From the NCBI GenBank assembly GCA_910591455.2, contig OU342809.1:2197493-2261492 (forward strand): DNA of 64,000 nucleotides, in the 5' to 3' direction. The notes below the pieces were generated by a model. The model was not told the DNA's origin. It ran no database searches and was given only the letters and a program-made list of their open reading frames with translations. The translations under genes were made by a program, and so were the position numbers. Source of the DNA: Pholis gunnellus (Eukaryota > Chordata > Actinopteri > Perciformes > Pholidae). Positions within the stretch are counted from its first letter, which is position 1. Each line of letters starts with the position of its first letter. Below, in pieces: positions 58,016 to 64,000 of the stretch.

Positions 58016-61000
58016 GTGACAAAGTATAAAACGTGAGACCCTTTCAGAGTCTTATACTTCCATGACATGCACATTTCCTCTTAAATCGACAAACATATAT
58101 ATAGTTCATGACACAATTCAAACGTTATCAAAATAATATATTTTTTTTACGTTTGCAAACACTGACACTACTTTTAAAAGTAACCTTGGAAGAAGATGTA
58201 ACAGGGTTGAACTTGGACTAACTTTGAATGTTTTGTTGTAAATTAAAATAGTTTTCAAGGAATACTCCAAAGAATCTTAATGTTTGACTGAAAAAAAAAT
58301 GGGACGACAAGTTTCAACACCGCTGAGCGTTTGCAAATCATACCTTCAGTTTTCAGGTTGAGGACCCTCCTCCCTGGAGACCTGTCCGGTTCATGTCTAT
58401 AGACATCGACTTGCAGAGACTAGAACAACATGCAGGTATCTTCGTGTGTTTAGAGAACCGGACAGCAGCGTGAAACGCCCAAATCCTCCATGGACTTTAA
58501 AGCGTCCATGCAGCCAGAATCAGCCTGAGTGAGTAGTAATGCAACTTGGTGTTGGAACATATCTACGGGACAGATGGTGCATGTCAGGGAACTTGTTATT
58601 TTTGGATCCCCCCCCCCCCCCCCTCCCCCTCCTCGGCCCTCCATCATGGGTGGTTCGGCTCGATTCCCAAAATCATCAAACCTCGAGGACATGCTTCTCC
58701 CTCTCCTGGCATCTCTGAAGGCACTCATCTTTCCATCCTCGTAGAAGATGGCTCCATCAAACTGTCGGCTCCTTTTCCTCCCCAGTTGAAAATGCTTTCT
58801 TTGGGCTTGAAAACTCACCGGCGCTCCAGGAGTTTCTGGTGAGACTTGAGCTCCTTAGAGGCTGCGAAGGTTTTGCAAAAGATAGAAAACTGGCTTCAGT
58901 CCTTTGATAAAAGATCCTGAAGTGATCTGTTATCAGATGCTCTGAGTTACAGAGAACTGCAAGGTGTTGTGCCGACATCGTATCTTCATCTTGACCTTTG
59001 CCCGGCGTCGTCATCTGGTTCGTAGACGCTGCCTAGAGAACCGTCTTCACTACAGATGCTGGCAACTGTGGCTCAAATTCACCACAGTTATCCAAGAGAG
59101 ACACTGAATATGTTCATTTTGTTGAATGAATGCAGCCATTCCACAAGAACCACAGACGTCAACAAACTCTTATCTTAATCGATGCCAGACCGACCCGGCG
59201 GCTCCGAGTTCTTCTGGATAAATAATTTACTTTGACACAGAGCCAGACTTTAAAACACAAACTCCAAGGCGTTAGATCTGAGGCGGCTCCCTCCGTCTTT
59301 AAGCGTGATAAGAACCATCGACGGGAGCGTAGAGACGCCGTATCAGTTAACCATCAGCCAGCTGTCAGTGAACGCCAGCTAGCTTGGTTTGCAAGGTGCA
59401 TCCGTAATTCACGTCAACTGTGATATTAATTGGAATGCAGGCTTTAATCAAACTTACTACTTAATGGATAATTTAGACAAACTCATTTAAAATAGTTTAT
59501 TTTTATATTTTATTTGTCTCAAGTCAAACAATAGTATTCCACATTCTGTTTAAAGTCGGTATTTGTGCACGTAGTCAGATACAAATCTGTATTTTTTAAT
59601 GTGTAGAATTGGCTGCGTAGGATTGTTACCGACTCGTGTGATCCAAAAGTAAAATCTGTCACGACGTCATCGTTTTATTTATGTTGACGAAACTGAGGAG
59701 TTATGTTCATTAAAGAAAGTTGATTTAATAAAAACAGATCATCTTGCTCCCTGAATGGAGCCGTGCATATGTGTGTGATGATCTTTATGTTTTTCATTCT
59801 AAAAAAGAAAAATCGGCAGAAAATGAATCAGCAGCTATTTTGACGATGGATTCATTGTCTCAGTCATTCTTTAGTTTTTGACTTTTGGGAAAATAAATGA
59901 AGTAATTAGTAGACGTCTCTTTGGTTAGCGGCAAATCATCACGGGACAAAATGACTAAAATAATGAATCAATAGTGAAAACAAATCATTAATTGCAGCCT
60001 TGTGCTACCGGTGTAGACACATGACGGATGAATTCACACTGAAATGCATCCGAGGTCTGTCACACCTTGATGTCACTCAACCAGGATCAGCTGATTGAGC
60101 TCAGAGATTTCAAGCTCGGATAGAAAACCATCAAAGAGAATAATCATTCCTGTCTTCAAACCACGTCCGCTCTCAAAGTGGTTTTCAAAGCGAGAGCCAT
60201 CATCCAGCCGCGCATCTATACGTTCACTGGAAACGCTGCAGTCGGCTTTGAAAAACGATCCGCTTCCACTGAGTGAAGCAAGTCAAATTATTTCCATTCC
60301 TGCAGGAAAGAAACCTGGCAGAAACACAAAGAAAGGAAAAGACTTTGATTCCAAACCGACAAAACTCCGAAAGGAAAAAAAACAAAACTCACATAAACTT
60401 TATACTTTTCAAGAAACGGACATGAAACAAAGTCTTTCTGAAAACCACACGTAGGATTTCAATCATGCTGTCATGCTGAACTACAGATTGTAAACTATTG
60501 CTAGTAAAGATGCCTTTTCAACATTAGAAGTGTAAAACAATGTGAGGACAGTGTTACTAGCCAACTGAAAACAAAACAGACAAAATGTTCCATAATTTAA
60601 CGTCAATGGGCCTCAAGAGAGAACCACCCGGAGCACTCTGCCCGAAATAAAGTAAGAGAAAGATAGGAATACCCAAAATAGTGTTGCAAAAGGGTAACTT
60701 AAATTCCTAAACAGCTGGTAGTTGACAGGGAGGTTTTTGTGAACACTGTAAACATGGAGCTTAAAGCTGAACAGGTAAACGACATCAGGAATCCAGCCGC
60801 CCTTGGTTTATCGTGCACTTTGATAACGGACGTGTTATATATGCTAATACGTTAGCTTATACGTAGTGACGTGAGAGAGGAAGTGAAACACTTTAACTAA
60901 CTTATACATCATGCAAACGCTTTAAAACACACAGTATGAAAGGGAAAGTAGACTCTAAAGCTTCGGCATATATTTAGTTTAAGTCGGTTGTATGCTGATG

Positions 61001-63004
61001 ATGATAGAAGTATGTGACGTGCTAATACATTAGCATACACTTTAGCCGTGTTTCCATCAACATATTTTTACGCACATTTCTAAGAATCGCATTAGAAAAG
61101 CTGTGTGCAAAAAGTTGTGCTTGTTTGAGGTGTTTTTTTGCCTTTGTTAATTAAAAATAATCTGCAGAATAATCAAAGAAAATTATTAATTCCTGCCCTC
61201 TAATTACAGTAAGCATCATGCTAATGTGTTAGCATTCACACTGTTTGTGAAGTCAAAGTGGATGTAGTTTTCTTTTGTTTTAGTTTCAAATAGTGTGAAA
61301 TTATAGATATTATAATTAGTTTTTTTAAATGTTACAGTAAAAAAAGCACTAAATATTTAAAAAAGTTATGAATTTAGAAACCTTAACAAGTTATCAAAGT
61401 CCAAATAAGGTCCAAATAATGTCTCGCTGTTTGCTCTCCGACTGGATGTTCGTCGGTTCAACCAGCTCCATGAAGGAGACGCAGAGACTCACTGAGACAT
61501 TTGGCACTGAAGCCCGTCATTATGGCCTGAGGCTTCAGCTCTGGTCGGAGGACGACGGGTTGTGGACAGGAAAGCAGCGGTGTGTTCAGCTGAAGGCCTC
61601 CTTCTAATCCCTGGGTGTCAACAGACTTCCTCTCTGTGACCTCTGACCCCTGGGTGCCATGGAAATGAGCCTCTGAGTAGGCTCACTAGAAATATTACGA
61701 ATCATCCTCTGGGGAGCAAGAATACCAACAGCCGTAGTTGTTTAGGGCTGAAAATAAATATTTTTACAACCAATTTATCTGCCAAATACTTTCTTGTTAA
61801 ATGGAATTGTTGTTTTGTCTTTAAAATGTGGGAAAACAAGTTATAAAGGCAACTAAAAAAGTCTTTAAATGTCCTGTTTTATCCGACAAACAGCCCAAAA
61901 CCCAAAGATATTCAGTTTACAATCACATGAGACAAAGAAAAGCAGCAAATCATTACGAATGAGAAGCTGAATCTAAAACATCTGGTATTTTTTAAGCTAG
62001 CTAGCTGTGTTGACAGAGTAGAAATTACCAGGAAAATTAGGAAATACAGCTGTCAATGAATACAACACGAGACCATAATCAGACCTATCTTCATCAGATA
62101 TATATCTTTAGGATACTAATGTTCCTGATGATTAGAATATGGATCAGTGCATTAATCATTAATCAGAGCAAAATCCTCAAAAAAAGATGATTAATTTAAA
62201 GCTGCTCAATACGAAATCTGAGCATTTTTATTGACTCCACAGGGCTCTCAATATGGCGACAGCTGAGATGACTGAGCCTCCAGCTAGAAGCTAACGGTGC
62301 TAACAGTGCCAACAATGGCAACAGTGCCAACGGTGTTTACCTGAGGGGGAACCAGAGGGATGGGCACTGATGGAATCCGGGTTTTCTGTGACTTTACGTT
62401 TTTTCATCCTTAATTTATACAAGTTAGAATACTGAGGAAATGTTCAAATTCCTCAAGTAGAAATAATCCACATGGCTTGTGCATAAAAAAAACCTCAATC
62501 CATTCATTCATTCATTCATATCTCTGAAAACTATCTCCAAGGAATTTTAAATAAAATGCCAACAGCTGGAAAACAAACGAGGATTTAACTTCTGCAGAAT
62601 GTCAGCGTGGCGACCGCATCCCAGATGTTTTCATTAAACATGGAAAAATCTATTGGCTCCAAAAATATCATGTAAAAGCAAAAGGCGAAAGCTTTCTATT
62701 GTGCTTTCAACACTCACAGTAAAAAAGAGCTACAAGCTGTGGATGAGCAGTTCGGGGTAAATTCGACAGTTGAGCTTATCCCGCTGCGACTTCCATGAAC
62801 GTATCGAGCGATAAAAAAACATTCAGACGGGCTGAAACACTTCACACTGTCATTAAAAGCTTTATTCTGTCAGTATCTCAGCGTTGTGAAATGCTGGAAA
62901 TGAGTCTTATAGCCGGAGTCTGGACTCAGCAGAGATTTTTTTACAATGTCCATGTTTGGCGTATTCTCTAAAAAGAGCCGTACTGTTGAGTTAATGCCGA
63001 CGAG

Positions 63005-63395
63005 TCTTAAAGCTGCATTCTCTCTAGTGTCCATCAGGGGGCGACTCCTCTGGTTGTATAGACGTCTATGAGAAAATGACTCTACTTCTCTCTTGATTTA
63101 TTACCTCAGTAAACATTGTAAACATGAGTTTATGGTCTCAATCTCTAGTTTCAAGTCTTCTTCAATACAGCATGATGTTCATTTAGTACATGATGGTCCA
63201 TTTAGAGTCACACAGACCATAAAGCAGGGGGCGCTTTAGGGCGGGGCTTACTGTGATTGACAGGTCTCTACCAGAGACGTATACGGCGTCTCTACGTCAC
63301 TCCTCCTCAGTCCGATTATGGTCACTTCAAGATGGCGACGGACAAATCTTCAAACTCGAGGTTTCAAAACTGTACTCCACAAAACAATGGGTGAC
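63005..63395 (+). repeat. R1 dispersed element next to hyaluronidase B
   Basis: Near-complete copy ending GTACTCCACAAAACAATGGG, only about 165 bases before the hyaluronidase B acceptor. Confidence 0.9.
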
Positions 63396-63560
63396 TATTT
63401 TTATCTCAGGCTCTTGGAAATGCTTGCTCAGCGCTCTCGCTGTTGAGCGCACAAAACAATGGATTTGAGGGCGCAATAAACACGGCATGTGAACGGCCCC
63501 TTAAGCCTTCCCAAAAGAAGTTTGAAAGATATTCATTGTTTCTGTTTCTTCTCTCTTCAG

Positions 63561-63593
63561 GATGATTGACAGCTGCTCCTCCTGAACCCCAGG
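63561..63593 (+). promoter_or_regulatory. Short upstream ORF in the leader of hyaluronidase B
   Basis: After the acceptor CTCTCTTCAG an ATG at 63562 opens an eight-codon frame (MIDSCSS, stop 63583-63585), eight bases before the main ATG at 63594. If transcribed as inferred, it could limit translation of the main frame. Confidence 0.5.
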
Positions 63594-64000
63594 ATGCCTG
63601 TGGTGCCAGTGGGCGGGGCATCCTCCTCCCACCACGTCGTACCCGTCGCCCTCACCTGCTCCTGGCTGCTCCTGCTCTTCCACACCGCCTTCGGTCAGAA
63701 ACCCGCCAAGCTGCCTCTGATTGGCCGGAAGCCCTTCATCGCCGCCTGGAACGCCCCTCTGGACATGTGCACCATCAAGTACAACGTCACCACCAACGCC
63801 AACCGCCTCTTCCACATCCACGGCAGCCCGCGCGCTGACTGGACGGGCCAGAACGTCACCATCTTCTACGCCAACCGGCTGGGCTACTACCCCCACTACA
63901 CGCCGCAGGGCGCCGCCGTGCACGGCGGCCTGCCACAGAACAGCAGCCTGGACCTGCACCTGTTCAAGGCCTACCAGGACATCAACCACTTCATCCCCTC
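63594..64000 (+). CDS. Hyaluronidase B (HYAL4/SPAM1-like), 5' part only
   Basis: The first 135 codons of a second family-56 hyaluronidase; the frame is open to the window edge. A hydrophobic signal peptide (SWLLLLFHTAFG) is followed by QKPAKLPLIGRKPFIAAWNA, then CTIKYNVTTNANRLF, GQNVTIFYANRLGYYPHYTP and GGLPQNSS. The KPAxLP and RKPFIAAWNAP wording is very close to mammalian HYAL4. The catalytic DWE block, EGF-like module and any GPI signal lie beyond the window. The start is the ATG after CCCCAGG; the acceptor at 63560 indicates an upstream noncoding exon. With hyaluronidase A it forms a same-strand tandem pair. The coding sequence is much GC-richer than its flanks, like exon 3 of hyaluronidase A. 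Confidence 0.88.
   Translation, partial: MPVVPVGGASSSHHVVPVALTCSWLLLLFHTAFGQKPAKLPLIGRKPFIAAWNAPLDMCTIKYNVTTNANRLFHIHGSPRADWTGQNVTIFYANRLGYYPHYTPQGAAVHGGLPQNSSLDLHLFKAYQDINHFIP

Larger units (their letters stand above)
55701..63560 (+). other. Presumed intron upstream of hyaluronidase B
   Basis: Contains an (AT)n run at 56709-56762, R1 copies at 57815 and 63005, a C-run at 58610-58622 and an R4-type fragment at 61700-61730. An open stretch at 60095-60454 without an ATG is not recognised. No conserved exon was seen. Confidence 0.45.

Noticed and set aside
60095..60454. 119-codon Lys/Ser-rich frame
   Set aside because: Begins with TTG, no homology recognised, no splice or promoter context; composition fits a decayed insertion.
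63566..63838. 90-codon frame overlapping hyaluronidase B
   Set aside because: Different frame from the clearly homologous one starting at 63594; a shadow.

Overview
The window is eukaryotic and looks like a percomorph-type teleost fish chromosome. The genes are split into many short GT-AG exons, intergenic space is AT-rich and full of (CA)n and (GA)n microsatellites, and several interspersed repeats resemble elements common in spiny-rayed fish. Four transcription units can be supported. In order they are a leiomodin gene (LMOD2-like, + strand, 5' exon outside the window), the neural Wiskott-Aldrich protein gene WASL/N-WASP (- strand, all 11 coding exons recovered), a complete three-exon hyaluronidase of the HYAL4/HYAL6/SPAM1 class (+ strand), and the first coding exon of a second hyaluronidase that runs off the right edge (+ strand). 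This is the order LMOD2-WASL-HYAL4-SPAM1 known from human 7q31, so the block is an old conserved neighbourhood.

Layout. 1-1232: AT-rich flank, probably LMOD2 intron 1. 1233-4182: LMOD2 large exon, a repeat-bearing intron, a tiny last exon and a polyA signal. 4183-7980: convergent spacer between LMOD2 and WASL with very long CA tracts. 7980-27785: WASL read leftwards; the exons join in frame to a 553-residue protein with WH1, basic/CRIB, poly-proline, two WH2, central and acidic segments. 27786-40346: head-to-head spacer between WASL and the first hyaluronidase. 40347-about 44730: hyaluronidase A (499 aa, catalytic Asp-Trp-Glu, EGF-like module, hydrophobic tail). 44730-55500: spacer with repeats. 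55528-55700: a TATA promoter and a first exon that may belong to hyaluronidase B. 63561-64000: start of hyaluronidase B.

Function. LMOD2 and N-WASP are both actin nucleation factors: leiomodin seeds filaments in sarcomeres, and N-WASP activates Arp2/3 downstream of Cdc42 and PIP2. The hyaluronidases cut extracellular or cell-surface hyaluronan or chondroitin. Their linkage to the actin genes is inherited synteny rather than a pathway.

Most of the remaining DNA is repeats. One unclassified element family is present at about twelve places on both strands, including a foldback pair inside WASL intron 1. Other structure includes 47-bp, 15-bp and GTAAC-type tandem arrays, two perfect 17-bp hairpins, and CA repeats lying immediately beside two consecutive WASL splice donors. 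I found no RNA genes, CRISPR arrays or intact transposase genes, and nothing that qualifies as a clearly new biological system.
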